64,000 nt of DNA from JACVRW01 sp963814095 (GTDB lineage: Bacteria > Actinomycetota > Thermoleophilia > Solirubrobacterales > Thermoleophilaceae): assembly GCA_963814095.1 (NCBI GenBank), contig CAWFBT010000017.1, positions 4,750-68,749 of the forward strand. Reading direction: 5' to 3'. Below the pieces are notes generated by a model that searched no databases, had not been told where the DNA came from, and saw only the letters and a list, made by a program, of their open reading frames with translations. Position numbers and translations under genes: made by a program. Below are positions 6,469-18,271 of the stretch, piece after piece (the first letter of the stretch is position 1; every line of letters begins with the position of its first letter).

Positions 6469-8639
6469 ACGCCGGCCGGCTCGGGCCGAGCGTCCTCGGC
6501 CGCGCCGGGGAGGGCCGCCAGCGGCGACACGCGCACCGGAATGCCGTTCAGGTGCGCCATCCCTGCGAGCCGCTCGAGGTCGCCCGGCCGGCCGCCCGCG
6601 AGCAGGTTCACGTTCGCTCCGGCGTGCCGGTTGGCGAGCTGCCAGCCGCCGCGGTGGCCCCAGCCGTGCGGCAGCGCCACCGTTCCCGGCGTCATCTCGT
6701 CGGTGACGACGACCGGAACGGTCAGCGAGCCGTCCTTCGACTCGAGCAGCGCGTCGCCGCCATCCTCGACCCCGTACGCCAGGGCGTCGTCGGGATGCAC
6801 CCGCAGGGCCTGCACGCGCCCGCCGCGCATCAGGAGCGGCGCGTTGTGCATCCACGAGTTGTGCGAGCGCAGCTCGCGCATGCCGATCATGCGCAGCGGG
6901 AAGCGCGGGTCGTCGCCGTTCGCGGAGGCGAGCCGCTCGACCTCGGCCACGATCTCGGGTGGCGCGAGGCGCACGCGCTTGCCGGATGTGCGCAGCTTGC
7001 CGGGAAGCACGCCGGTGGCGATCTCGTCGGCGAGCACCAGCCCATGAGGGTGCTCGCGCAAGCGCTTCAGGCTGAGCCCGCCGCGACGCAGGCCGAAAAG
7101 GTCGCCGCTCGGGCCGGTCCGAAGCAACAGGTCGGCCACTTGCTCGGGCCGCAGCCGCACCCCGAGCCGGGCGAGCCGGCGCAGCGGCTTCGCGCTGTAG
7201 GGAGCGAGGCCGAGCCGGCGCGAGAGCTCCTCCACCACCTCCCACTCCTGGCGGCACTCCCCCGGCGGCTCGACGACCGGGTCGCTGAACTGGATGAAGG
7301 GCGTGCTGAAGAAGCCGAGGAAGGCGAGCGGAAGGTCCTCGCGCTCGTAGAAGGTGGTGGCCGGCAGGACGTAGTCCGCGTGCCGGTTCGTCTCGTTCAC
7401 GTAGAGGTCGATCGACACGCACAGGTCGAGCTGTCCGAGGGCGCGCTCGAGCGCCTCGCCGTCGGGCACCGACAGCACCGGGTTGCCCGCCGAGACGAAA
7501 AGGGCCCGGATCTGTCCGTCGCCCGGAGTCTCGATCTCGAGCGGCAGCAGCGACGCCGGCATGTTGCCGATCACGTCGGGGAAGCCGCCCACGCGCGAGT
7601 GCCGCTCGCCGTAGCTGTCGAGCCCGACCTGCTCGCCAACGTCGTCGAGCGCCACCGGCGGCCGCCCGAACACGGCGCCGCCGGGCCGGTCGAGGTTGCC
7701 GGTAACCGCGTTGAGCGCGTCCAGCAGGAACGCGACGAGCGTGCCGTGGCGGCCTAGGCACGAGCCGGTGCGTCCGTATGCGGCCGCGCCGTCGGCCTCG
7801 GCGAAATCACGCGCGAGCTCGCGCACGCGCTCGGCGGGAATCGTGGTCGCATCCTCGGTTCGCTCGGGCGGATGCTCACTGGCGAGCCGCTGGAGCACTG
7901 CCGCGCCGTCGCCCAGGCGTTCGAGGAAGAGGCGGTCGGTGAGCCCCTCCTCGAAGATCACCGCGAGCATCGAGAGCAGCAGCTGGGCGTCCGTGTCCGG
8001 GCGGATCGGGAGATGCTCGAACTGGCGCGCCGTCTCCGTGCGGCGTGGGTCGACCACCACAACCCGCTCGACCTCGAGCAGCTGCTCGCGGATACGCGGC
8101 GCCGACAGCACCGAGCCGTGCGACACGAGCGGATTCGCGCCCACCATGAACAGAAAGGACGTGCGGCGCAGGTCGGGAATCGGGATCACGAGCGGCGAGC
8201 CGTACATGAGCGCGCTGGCCGCGAAGCGGTTGTTCACGTCCTGCGAGCCGGCCGAGTAGTAGTGGGGCGAGCCGAGCGCGTCGAGGAAGCCCTTGACCCA
8301 GAGCGTGTGCGAGTACGAGAAGGCGCCGGGGTTGCCCATGTACCAGGCGATGCCGTCGCGCGGCAGCGCACGCAGACGCGCCGCGATGTCGCTCAGCGCC
8401 TGCTCCCAGGACACGCGCTCGAAGTCGCCGCCGGGCGTGCGCTTGAGCGGGTGCAGGACGCGGTCGGGGTCGTTCTGCACCTCGGCCATCGCGATCCCCT
8501 TCGGACACGCATAGCCGCGCGACAACGGGTGCTCGGCGTCGGGCCGCAGCTGCACGATCTTCCCGTCCTCGACCGTGGCCACCATGCCGCAGAGCGGCTC
8601 GCAGATCCGGCAGAACGTCGCCTTCCGCTCGGGGGCCAC
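6465..8639 (-). CDS. Molybdopterin-dependent oxidoreductase (DMSO-reductase superfamily)
   Basis: This 724-residue protein has an N-terminal [4Fe-4S] site, FCRICEPLCGM with the fourth Cys in GYACPKG. It is followed by the four-domain molybdo-bis-pterin guanine dinucleotide fold: LWVKGFLDALGSPHYYS, VGANPLVSHGS, VVVDPRRTETA and a C-terminal cap (LRMIGMRELRSHNSWMHN, VALPHGWGHRGGW). The molybdenum ligand is not certain: the usual Ser/Cys position falls near SAGSQDVNN. There is no twin-arginine signal, so it is probably cytoplasmic. No electron-transfer subunit or cofactor gene is adjacent except a tiny CxxC protein downstream. Substrate is unknown; formate, nitrate and aldehyde types are all possible. 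The start is GTG 8639. Confidence 0.85.
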   Translation of the reverse strand: MAPERKATFCRICEPLCGMVATVEDGKIVQLRPDAEHPLSRGYACPKGIAMAEVQNDPDRVLHPLKRTPGGDFERVSWEQALSDIAARLRALPRDGIAWYMGNPGAFSYSHTLWVKGFLDALGSPHYYSAGSQDVNNRFAASALMYGSPLVIPIPDLRRTSFLFMVGANPLVSHGSVLSAPRIREQLLEVERVVVVDPRRTETARQFEHLPIRPDTDAQLLLSMLAVIFEEGLTDRLFLERLGDGAAVLQRLASEHPPERTEDATTIPAERVRELARDFAEADGAAAYGRTGSCLGRHGTLVAFLLDALNAVTGNLDRPGGAVFGRPPVALDDVGEQVGLDSYGERHSRVGGFPDVIGNMPASLLPLEIETPGDGQIRALFVSAGNPVLSVPDGEALERALGQLDLCVSIDLYVNETNRHADYVLPATTFYEREDLPLAFLGFFSTPFIQFSDPVVEPPGECRQEWEVVEELSRRLGLAPYSAKPLRRLARLGVRLRPEQVADLLLRTGPSGDLFGLRRGGLSLKRLREHPHGLVLADEIATGVLPGKLRTSGKRVRLAPPEIVAEVERLASANGDDPRFPLRMIGMRELRSHNSWMHNAPLLMRGGRVQALRVHPDDALAYGVEDGGDALLESKDGSLTVPVVVTDEMTPGTVALPHGWGHRGGWQLANRHAGANVNLLAGGRPGDLERLAGMAHLNGIPVRVSPLAALPGAAEDARPEPAGV

Positions 8640-8659
8640 GCCCCGACCGTACCGTCTTC

Positions 8660-8866
8660 CTAGCCGGGAAGCGAGTAGGCGGCCCGGGCGGCGTCGCGCG
8701 CCGCGTCGCGGGCGTTCAGCAGGTCGGCGAGCGAGCTAGACCCGGTGGCCGGCTCGGCCGGCAGGAGGTCCTCGTCGACGAGTGGGGCGAAGCAGATTCC
8801 GCAGTGGGAGGTCGGCGCCTCGCGCTGGGTGACCTCGTGGCAGCGGCGGCACTTGTAGCGAAGCAT
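8660..8866 (-). CDS. Small zinc-ribbon protein, 68 aa
   Basis: The frame begins at ATG 8866 with MLRYKCRRCHEVTQREAPTSHCGICFAPLV, giving two CxxC pairs (CRRC and CGIC) about 14 residues apart: a rubredoxin-like zinc knuckle. The C-terminal half is Ala/Asp/Arg rich (LNARDAARDAARAAYSLPG) and helical. It lies 20 bp upstream of the molybdopterin oxidoreductase on the same strand, so the two are probably cotranscribed. It could be a small metal-binding accessory factor; this is inference from position. The long extension of this frame upstream is antisense-like and not coding. Confidence 0.6.
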   Translation of the reverse strand: MLRYKCRRCHEVTQREAPTSHCGICFAPLVDEDLLPAEPATGSSSLADLLNARDAARDAARAAYSLPG

Positions 8867-8925
8867 GGGTCGATTTTCGGCATGCGGGCGTCCGCACGCC
8901 ATGGGGTCGCGACCCCAATCGCCGT

Positions 8926-10002
8926 CTAGATCCAGCCGCGCTCGGTCGCGATCAGTACAGCCTGGGCGCGGTCGACCGCACCGAGCTTCGCGTAGGTGTT
9001 GTGCAGGTGCGTGCGCACCGTGCTCGTGGAGAGCTCGAGCTCGTGGGCGATCTGCTTGTAGACCTTGCCCTCGGCGAGTCGCCGCAGCACCTCGACCTCG
9101 CGCGTCGAGAGCGGGCATGGGTCGACGTTCCGCTTGACGTTGCCGTTCCCCTGCGGCAGCTCGTACATGACCGAGCGCAGCTGCTCGGTCGAGAGCCCGA
9201 CAGCGCGCGCGGCGTGCAGAAGCTGCTTGGGGTTGACGGGCAGGCCGTGACCGTAGTGGGCGAGCATGTCGGCGAGCCGCACGATCGCGGCCTCGCCCTC
9301 GGCGTCGTCCGCGTGGTGTCGCTCGATCGCAGTGGCGAGTCGGTTGGGCAGGCCCCAGCGGCGCGCCAGCACGCCGCCGACGAGCGCGTGGTCGACGCCG
9401 AGCTCGAGCCGCTCGCGGTGGAGCCGCTCCTCGGGCGTGCGCGCGTTCTGGTGGACCTGGCCCGGATAGCCCGGATAGGCGTGCGTCAGGACGAGCTTGC
9501 CGACGTCGTGCAGGAGCGCGGAGCAGAGCAGCTCGTCGCGGTCGTCGCACTCGAGCTCGCGGGCGAGCCGGTCGGCGGCGGATTGCGTGGCCACCGCGTG
9601 CAGGCGGAAGCGCTCGGGCATCAGGTCCCAGCCCGGTGTGCGCTCGAAGAAGTCGAAGGTGGCGGTGCGCGCGGCGAGCGTCTCGACGCCCTCCGGCGAG
9701 AGGATCTCGACGGCCTCGGGGATGCTCGCGATCTTGCCCTTCTTGCGCTGGGCGGTCCGGTTCGCGATCCGCAGCACCGTGATCACGAGCGCGACGTCGG
9801 ACTCGACCGCCGCGACCACCTCGCCGACCGAGGCACGGTCCTCGCGCACGACCCGCAAGACGCGGTTGCGCGACTCCGCCAGAGCCGGGAACGCCTCGAG
9901 CGCCTCGAACGCAACGGTCAGACGGCGACCGTGGCCTTCGTTGTGGCGCGGCGCGGCCTGGAGAGAGCGACCGGCGGCGGGCTGAGAGATAGCGGCTTCC
10001 AT
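8926..10002 (-). CDS. HDOD-domain signalling protein fused to a LuxR-type helix-turn-helix
   Basis: This protein has 358 residues. Residues 30-240 form an HDOD domain, a relative of HD-GYP that usually lacks nucleotide cleavage: VVAAVESDVALVITVLRIAN, then ALLHDVGKLVLTHAYP and IERHHADDAEGEAAIVRLAD. Here the HD pair and further His residues are retained. Residues 295-358 form a LuxR-type DNA-binding domain with STREVEVLRRLAEGKVYKQI and STSTVRTHLHNTYAKLGAV. Thus a signal-sensing domain is directly joined to a DNA-binding output. It has no neighbour on the same strand within 60 bp. Target genes are unknown. Confidence 0.85.
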   Translation of the reverse strand: MEAAISQPAAGRSLQAAPRHNEGHGRRLTVAFEALEAFPALAESRNRVLRVVREDRASVGEVVAAVESDVALVITVLRIANRTAQRKKGKIASIPEAVEILSPEGVETLAARTATFDFFERTPGWDLMPERFRLHAVATQSAADRLARELECDDRDELLCSALLHDVGKLVLTHAYPGYPGQVHQNARTPEERLHRERLELGVDHALVGGVLARRWGLPNRLATAIERHHADDAEGEAAIVRLADMLAHYGHGLPVNPKQLLHAARAVGLSTEQLRSVMYELPQGNGNVKRNVDPCPLSTREVEVLRRLAEGKVYKQIAHELELSTSTVRTHLHNTYAKLGAVDRAQAVLIATERGWI

Positions 10003-10065
10003 AGGAGGTCGGGCTGCGTCAAAAGCGCTATCGGCACGGCTCGGGCAAATGTTGAGAGTGGATTT

Positions 10066-11337
10066 CTAACTGGCCGCGTCGCCCGCGCGGCCGAGCGCCG
10101 CGTCGATGCGCGCCAGCGTCTCCTCGCGGCCGAGCGCGGCCACCGACTCGAAGATCCCCGGCGACACGGTCGTGCCGGTGATCGCCACCCGAATCGGCTG
10201 GAAGACTTCGCGTGGCTTGACCTCGAGCCGGTCCACCACGCCGCGCAGCGCCTCCTCGACCTGCTCGGTCCCGAACGGCTCGGCAGCGGCCTCGAGCGCG
10301 CTGCGCGCCGAGCGCAGCCGCTCGGGTGCGCCGTCGGCCATCACCCTCGACCAGGCCTTCTCGTCGTACTCCGCCGGGCGCTCGACGAGAAAGCCGACGA
10401 GCGGCCAGAAGTCGGTGAGCGTCTGCAGCTTCTCCTGGCTGATCGTCACGGCCTCCGGCGGCACCTCACGCCCGCTCAGCGTCTCGAGCCGTGCGCGCAG
10501 GTCCTCGGGTGTGAGGTCCCGCAGGTAGCGGCCGTTCATCCAGCGCAGCTTCTGCTCGTCGAACACAGCAGGGTTCTTCGACACCCGCGTGAGGTCGAAG
10601 CGCTGGATCAGCTCGTCGGTCGACATGAACGTGGTCGACTCGTCGTAGCCCCAGCCGAGCAGCGAGACGTAGTTGCGAACGGCCTCGGGCAGGTAGCCGG
10701 CGTCGCGCAGCTCCTGCACGCTCGCCGCGCCGTGACGCTTCGAGAGCTTCTTGCCGTCGGGTCCGTGCAGCAGCGGCAGGTGCGCGAACAGCGGCGGGTC
10801 GGCGCCGAGCGCGCGCAGGATCATCACCTGGCGCGGCGTGTTCGAGATGTGGTCGTCGCCGCGCACGACGTGCGTGATGCCCATGTCGCGGTCGTCGACC
10901 GCCACAGCCAGGTTGTAGAGCGGGCTGCCGTCCGAGCGCCGGATCACGAAGTCGTCGATCGCCGAGTGCGGGAAGGTGATGTCGCCGCGGATCAGGTCGT
11001 GGACGACCGTCTCCCCGGTGTCGGGCACGCGCAGCCGGATCGCGCCCTCGTCCTCGTAGGCGTCGCCCGCCTCGACCAGCCGCTCGATCGCGGCGCTGTG
11101 CTCGGGCCGCCGCTCCGCCTGCGAGATCGGGCCCTCGTCCCAGTCGAGCTCGAGCCAGCGCAGCGCGTCGAGGATCTGCTCGACGTTCTCAGGAGTGGAG
11201 CGCTCGCGGTCGGTGTCCTCGATGCGCAGCACGAAGGTGCCATCCGATCCGCGCGCGAGAAGCCAGTTGTACAGTGCCGTTCGCGCGCCGCCGATGTGGA
11301 GGACGCCCGTCGGGCTGGGTGCGAATCTGACTCTCAT
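10066..11337 (-). CDS. gltX: Glutamyl-tRNA synthetase
   Basis: GltX charges tRNA-Glu with glutamate (and often tRNA-Gln in bacteria that use the amidotransferase route). The class I signatures are present: HIGH as LHIGGARTALYNWLL and KMSKS as KKLSKRHGAASV. The C-terminal anticodon-binding helical domain follows. With ATG 11337 (MRVRFAPSPTGVLHIGG) the length is 423 residues, which is normal and matches the usual GltX N-terminus. Two further starts exist upstream: ATG 11343 and GTG 11361. The chosen start codon overlaps that of nfo on the other strand in the sequence CATG, so both genes read outward from the same four bases. Confidence 0.93.
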   Translation of the reverse strand: MRVRFAPSPTGVLHIGGARTALYNWLLARGSDGTFVLRIEDTDRERSTPENVEQILDALRWLELDWDEGPISQAERRPEHSAAIERLVEAGDAYEDEGAIRLRVPDTGETVVHDLIRGDITFPHSAIDDFVIRRSDGSPLYNLAVAVDDRDMGITHVVRGDDHISNTPRQVMILRALGADPPLFAHLPLLHGPDGKKLSKRHGAASVQELRDAGYLPEAVRNYVSLLGWGYDESTTFMSTDELIQRFDLTRVSKNPAVFDEQKLRWMNGRYLRDLTPEDLRARLETLSGREVPPEAVTISQEKLQTLTDFWPLVGFLVERPAEYDEKAWSRVMADGAPERLRSARSALEAAAEPFGTEQVEEALRGVVDRLEVKPREVFQPIRVAITGTTVSPGIFESVAALGREETLARIDAALGRAGDAAS

Positions 11338-12205
11338 GCTCATCGGCGCCCATGTTTCCACGGCAGGCGGCCTGGTGCAGGCGCACCAGCGCGGCGTCGA
11401 GCGTGACTGCGACGCAATTCAGGTCTTCAACCAGTCCCCGCGCCAGTGGCGGCCGACCCGCTGGAAGGACGACGACGTCGCCGAGTTCCTCGAGCTGATG
11501 CGCACGGGGCCGATCGAGTCGGCCACGATCCACGCCGTCTATCTGATCAATCCCGCCACCAAGGACCGGGAGATGCGCAAGAAGTCCGCGGCGTCGCTCA
11601 TCCACGCACTGCGCATGGGCGACGAGATCAAGGCCGACGGGGTGGTCGTCCATCCCGGCTCGTCGGTTGGCGAGCCGCTGGACGAGGCGCTGCCGCGGGT
11701 CGGCGAGATGGTGAAGCACGCGCTCTCCGAGTCGGAGAACTGCCGTCTCCTGCTCGAGAACACGGCCGGCGCGGGCAACACGATCGGTCGCTCCTTCGAG
11801 GAGCTGCGCGAGATCCTCGACCACGCCGGTGGCGACAAGCGCATCGGCATCTGCCTCGACTCCTGCCACATGTTCGCGAGCGGGTTCGACATCGCCACGG
11901 CCGACAAGCTCAGCGACGTGCTCGACCATGGCCTCAAGACCGTCGGCAAGCGCCGCTTGCGCTGCCTGCACATGAACGACTCCCAGACGAAGCTCGGCTC
12001 CAATCGCGACCGCCACGCGCCGCCCGGCGACGGCGAGATCGGCGCGCGCGGCTGCGCCGCGTTCCTGTCCGAGCCGCGCTTCGAAAAGCTGCCGGTGCTG
12101 TTCGAGGGCCCGGGAAAGGCCGGCAAGGCGGTCGCCAAGGAGGACATCGACCGCATGCGCGAGCTGCGCGGCAACGGCCTGCGATCGCGCAAGCGGCGCA
12201 ACTGA
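11336..12205 (+). CDS. nfo: Deoxyribonuclease IV (apurinic/apyrimidinic endonuclease)
   Basis: Endonuclease IV cuts DNA 5' of abasic sites in base-excision repair using three zinc ions. The 289-residue product begins LIGAHVSTAGGLVQAHQRG, the normal start of the family. Metal-binding motifs are seen: Glu in LLLENTAGAGNTIG, ICLDSCHMFASGFDI (Asp and His), LHMNDSQTKLGSNRDRHA and the last Glu in VLFEGPGK. ATG 11336 overlaps the gltX start codon on the opposite strand. No Shine-Dalgarno sequence is visible upstream, so leaderless or weakly initiated translation is likely. Confidence 0.92.
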   Translation: MLIGAHVSTAGGLVQAHQRGVERDCDAIQVFNQSPRQWRPTRWKDDDVAEFLELMRTGPIESATIHAVYLINPATKDREMRKKSAASLIHALRMGDEIKADGVVVHPGSSVGEPLDEALPRVGEMVKHALSESENCRLLLENTAGAGNTIGRSFEELREILDHAGGDKRIGICLDSCHMFASGFDIATADKLSDVLDHGLKTVGKRRLRCLHMNDSQTKLGSNRDRHAPPGDGEIGARGCAAFLSEPRFEKLPVLFEGPGKAGKAVAKEDIDRMRELRGNGLRSRKRRN

Positions 12206-12224
12206 CCTCACTACCATCCGCGCG

Positions 12225-12677
12225 GTGGCGACGCTCCTCGTTTCAGACCACGAGCGCGAATACACAGTCGGGCTGCTGCGCAGGCACCTGCTCAGCGGCC
12301 GTTTGACCGCAGAGGAGTTCGAGCAGCGCGTCGGCGAGGCCTGGCGGGCCCGCTACTCGCAGGAGCTCTGGCAGGCGCTCCGCTTCCTGCCGGTGGACAG
12401 GACGCCCCCGATCCGCCGTGAGAGCAGCGGTACTGCGGTCACGGCGCTCGTCCTCGGCCTGGCGGGGATCTGCCTCATGGTCTTCACGCTCGGGCTTCTG
12501 TTCCCGCTCGGCCTGCCGCTCGGGATCAGCGCCTGGGCGCTCGGCAGGGATGCACGCCGCAACGGCGCGCTGCGCAGCAGAGGGATCGCCCGCGCGGGTG
12601 AGGTGATGGGGATCGTCGTGAGCCTCTGGTCCGCGCTGATGCTGGCGGGCTGCGCGGCCCTGGTCGGCTCGCTCTAG
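12225..12677 (+). CDS. DUF1707 and DUF4190 membrane protein
   Basis: This 150-residue protein starts at GTG 12225, 19 bp after nfo. Residues 5-55 match DUF1707, a short helix-turn-helix-like domain of actinobacterial membrane proteins: SDHEREYTVGLLRRHLLSGR followed by LTAEEFEQRVGEAWRARY. Residues 66-150 have two long hydrophobic segments split by a basic loop (GRDARRNGALRSRGIARAGE), as in DUF4190. The function is unknown. A hairpin at 12699-12735 probably ends the transcript. Confidence 0.75.
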   Translation: MATLLVSDHEREYTVGLLRRHLLSGRLTAEEFEQRVGEAWRARYSQELWQALRFLPVDRTPPIRRESSGTAVTALVLGLAGICLMVFTLGLLFPLGLPLGISAWALGRDARRNGALRSRGIARAGEVMGIVVSLWSALMLAGCAALVGSL

Positions 12678-12698
12678 AGCTCGTCCCGGGCGGCACCG

Positions 12699-12735
12699 AC
12701 CCGACTTGTGGTCGCCAGACGACAGAAAGTCGGGT
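12699..12735. terminator. Candidate bidirectional terminator between convergent genes
   Basis: ACCCGACTT (12699-12707) pairs perfectly with AAGTCGGGT (12727-12735) over 9 bp, with a 19-nt loop and a following TTTG. It lies between the convergent genes ending at 12677 and 12757. The T-tract is weak and the loop is long, so efficiency is uncertain. Confidence 0.45.
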
Positions 12736-12756
12736 TTGTGGGCTTGAACCGCGGTG

Positions 12757-13155
12757 CTAGAGCTCGTCGCGCAGATCGAACGCGGCGTCGAGGTCTTCCG
12801 GCGACGGCTTCGTGAAGAACTGCGGGTTCTTGCACTGGAACGCCTCGCTGTAGCCGTCGTAAGCGCGTTCGACGCTCGAGCGGCACTGCGGCAGCGGCAG
12901 GCCGCTCATCTTGACGCCGCCGAAGCCCTGGCGCGTGTGCTCGGCCTGCTCGAAGAGCTCCACGTCGATCTCGCCGCGGAAGACCTTGTTCATGCAGCCC
13001 ATGAAGCGCCGGCCGGTCTGCTCGTCGTCGTACAGGTAGAGGAACTGGCAACCCGAAGCTATGCAGCCCGCGGGGTGAACGACGCGATCGCAGAACGAGC
13101 AGCAGCGCCTGCACTCATGCAGCTCGGTTGCGGTCTGCGCGGGAAGGGGTTGCAC
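12757..13155 (-). CDS. Cysteine-rich hypothetical protein, 132 aa
   Basis: The start is taken as GTG 13155, giving QPLPAQTATELHECRRCCSF. The N-terminal 60 residues contain a dense Cys pattern (CRRCCSFCDRVVHPAGCIASGCQFLY, here shown in part) that could hold a zinc ion or an iron-sulfur cluster. The middle has GRRFMGCMNKVFRGEIDVELFE; the C-terminus ends in an acidic tail. I do not recognise a named family, but the complete Cys pattern and the codon bias leave little doubt it is coding. It lies 43 bp downstream of dnaE on the same strand and may be read from the same message. Confidence 0.7.
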   Translation of the reverse strand: MQPLPAQTATELHECRRCCSFCDRVVHPAGCIASGCQFLYLYDDEQTGRRFMGCMNKVFRGEIDVELFEQAEHTRQGFGGVKMSGLPLPQCRSSVERAYDGYSEAFQCKNPQFFTKPSPEDLDAAFDLRDEL

Positions 13156-13198
13156 CCGGCAAGTGTAGGTCAGCGGCGGCGGAGCGTGTGCTCGCGCG

Positions 13199-16669
<3,471 letters not shown>

Positions 16670-16789
16670 CCGGGCTCCGAATATACGGTCGCGGCCCGAC
16701 GGCTCCGCCCGGGCGCCGCCGGGGCCCCGCACGTTGCGGACATCGCCCGCGTCAAGGCCCGAGCGGCTGCCGGCTGCTGCCGGCCTGGG

Positions 16790-16960
16790 CTACTCGTCGC
16801 CTGTGGTGGCCTTTGCGGCCGCCACTCCCGCCACCAGCACGCCCACGACCGTCGCGGCGGCGCCGAGCTTGACCTTGTTCGCGCCCAGCTTGCGGCGCGC
16901 AATGAGCAGGAAGCCCTGCCAGGCCATCCAGCCCAGCATCGTGTAAGCCCTCGTCTTCAT
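16790..16960 (-). CDS. Small membrane protein, 56 aa, coupled to argG
   Basis: The frame runs from ATG 16960 (MKTRAYTMLGWMAWQGFLL) to TAG 16790. The N-terminal segment is hydrophobic and aromatic, followed by ARRKLGANKVK and a second hydrophobic stretch (GAAATVVGVLVAGVAAAKA), so a two-helix membrane hairpin is likely. Its ATG overlaps the argG stop as ATGA, which implies translational coupling. Third positions are G/C biased in this frame. No family is recognised. It may be a small envelope protein that uses the arginine operon message only by position. Confidence 0.6.
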   Translation of the reverse strand: MKTRAYTMLGWMAWQGFLLIARRKLGANKVKLGAAATVVGVLVAGVAAAKATTGDE

Positions 16961-18231
16961 CCGTCTTCACTTTCCCGATTGCGCACTTTGTACGCCATCC
17001 GCGACTGCAGCGACCAGAGCTCGATGAAGCCCGGGCTCGCCTGTTGCGAGAAGAGCCCGCCCGATTCGCCGAAGCCGGCCAGGGCCGGGTCGTAGAGAGC
17101 GTTCGGCGAGCGGCGCGCCACCGCTCGGGCGCTGCCCTTGAAGAGCCGCATGGTGATCTCGCCTGTGACCTGCTCGTTGACCGCGTCCATGAAGGCGTTC
17201 AGGTCGGAGAGCAGCGGCTCGTACCAGAGGCCCGCGTACACGAGGTAGGCCCAGTGGGAGTCGAGCTGGGGCTTGAAGTTGTTCTGGTGGATCGTGCCCA
17301 CCAGCTTCTCGAGCTCCTTGTGGGCTGTGAGGATGAGCGCGGCCGCGGGCACCTCGTACAGGTCACGCACCTTGAGGCCGACGATCCGGTCCTCGATGTG
17401 ATCGACGATGCCGATCCCGTGCCGCGCGCCGATCTCGCCGGCCCGCTCGAGCAGCTCGACGAGCCCGAGCGGCTCGCCGTTCAGGGACACGGGGACACCG
17501 CGCTCGAACCCGACGACGACGTCCTCCGCCTCATCCGGCGCCTCCTCCGGGCGCGTGACGAGCTGGAAGACATCGTCGCGCGGCGGCTCGTCCAGATCCT
17601 CGATCGGCCCGCCCTCCGAGGAGCGGCCCCAGAGGTTGTCGTCGATCGAGTAGGGCGGCGTCTCGGTGCCGCCCTTGACGGGGATGCCGTGCTCGCGCGC
17701 GTAGGCGATCTCCTCCTCGCGGCCCATCTGCCAGCCGCGCACCGGCGCGATGATCTTCATCTCCGGGTCGAGCGCGATCACCGTCGACTCGATCCGGACC
17801 TGGTCGTTGCCCTTGCCGGTGCAGCCGTGGGCGATCGTGTCGCAGCCGCTCCTGCGCGCGTACTCGACCGCCAGCTTTGCGATCAGCGGCCGCCCGAGCG
17901 CTGTGAAGAGCGGGTAGCCGCCGCCGTACAGGCCGTTCGCCTTGATGGCCGGCAGCACGTAGTCGCGCGCGAACTCCTCGCGCGCGTCGACCACGTGGCA
18001 GTCGAGCGCGCCGAGCTGCATCGCCTTGCCCTGCACGACCTCGTAGTCCTCGCCCGGCTGGCCCAGGTTGACGGTCAACGCGACGACCTCGGCCTCGTAC
18101 TCGTCCTGGATCCACTTGAGCATCACGCTCGTGTCGAGCCCGCCCGAGTAGAGCAGCAGCACGCGCCCGACCTCGCCGGGCTCGGCCTCGTAGGAGGCGG
18201 TCTTCGACAGCGTGCGGCGCTCGACGCTCAT
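16957..18231 (-). CDS. argG: Argininosuccinate synthase
   Basis: ArgG joins citrulline and aspartate with ATP to give argininosuccinate, the penultimate step of arginine synthesis. The N-terminal ATP pyrophosphatase P-loop is VLLLYSGGLDTSVMLKWI. Further signatures are ALTVNLGQPGEDYEVVQ, DTIAHGCTGKGNDQVR and a typical GGTETPPYSIDDNLWGRSSE. The length, 424 residues, is slightly above average because of a short charged N-terminal extension. argG is 40 bp downstream of argD; argF, argR and argH are not seen between or next to them. Confidence 0.93.
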   Translation of the reverse strand: MSVERRTLSKTASYEAEPGEVGRVLLLYSGGLDTSVMLKWIQDEYEAEVVALTVNLGQPGEDYEVVQGKAMQLGALDCHVVDAREEFARDYVLPAIKANGLYGGGYPLFTALGRPLIAKLAVEYARRSGCDTIAHGCTGKGNDQVRIESTVIALDPEMKIIAPVRGWQMGREEEIAYAREHGIPVKGGTETPPYSIDDNLWGRSSEGGPIEDLDEPPRDDVFQLVTRPEEAPDEAEDVVVGFERGVPVSLNGEPLGLVELLERAGEIGARHGIGIVDHIEDRIVGLKVRDLYEVPAAALILTAHKELEKLVGTIHQNNFKPQLDSHWAYLVYAGLWYEPLLSDLNAFMDAVNEQVTGEITMRLFKGSARAVARRSPNALYDPALAGFGESGGLFSQQASPGFIELWSLQSRMAYKVRNRESEDG

Positions 18232-18271
18232 TGCGGGAGCGCCCGGCTCGGCCGGGTGCGAACCGATGGTT

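Noticed and set aside
9001..11406. An 801-codon open frame on the plus strand over the HDOD gene and gltX
   Set aside because: Antisense to two clear genes; composition only.
12674..13114. Alternative frame over the Cys-rich gene
   Set aside because: The other frame has the coherent Cys pattern; this one is Arg-rich shadow.
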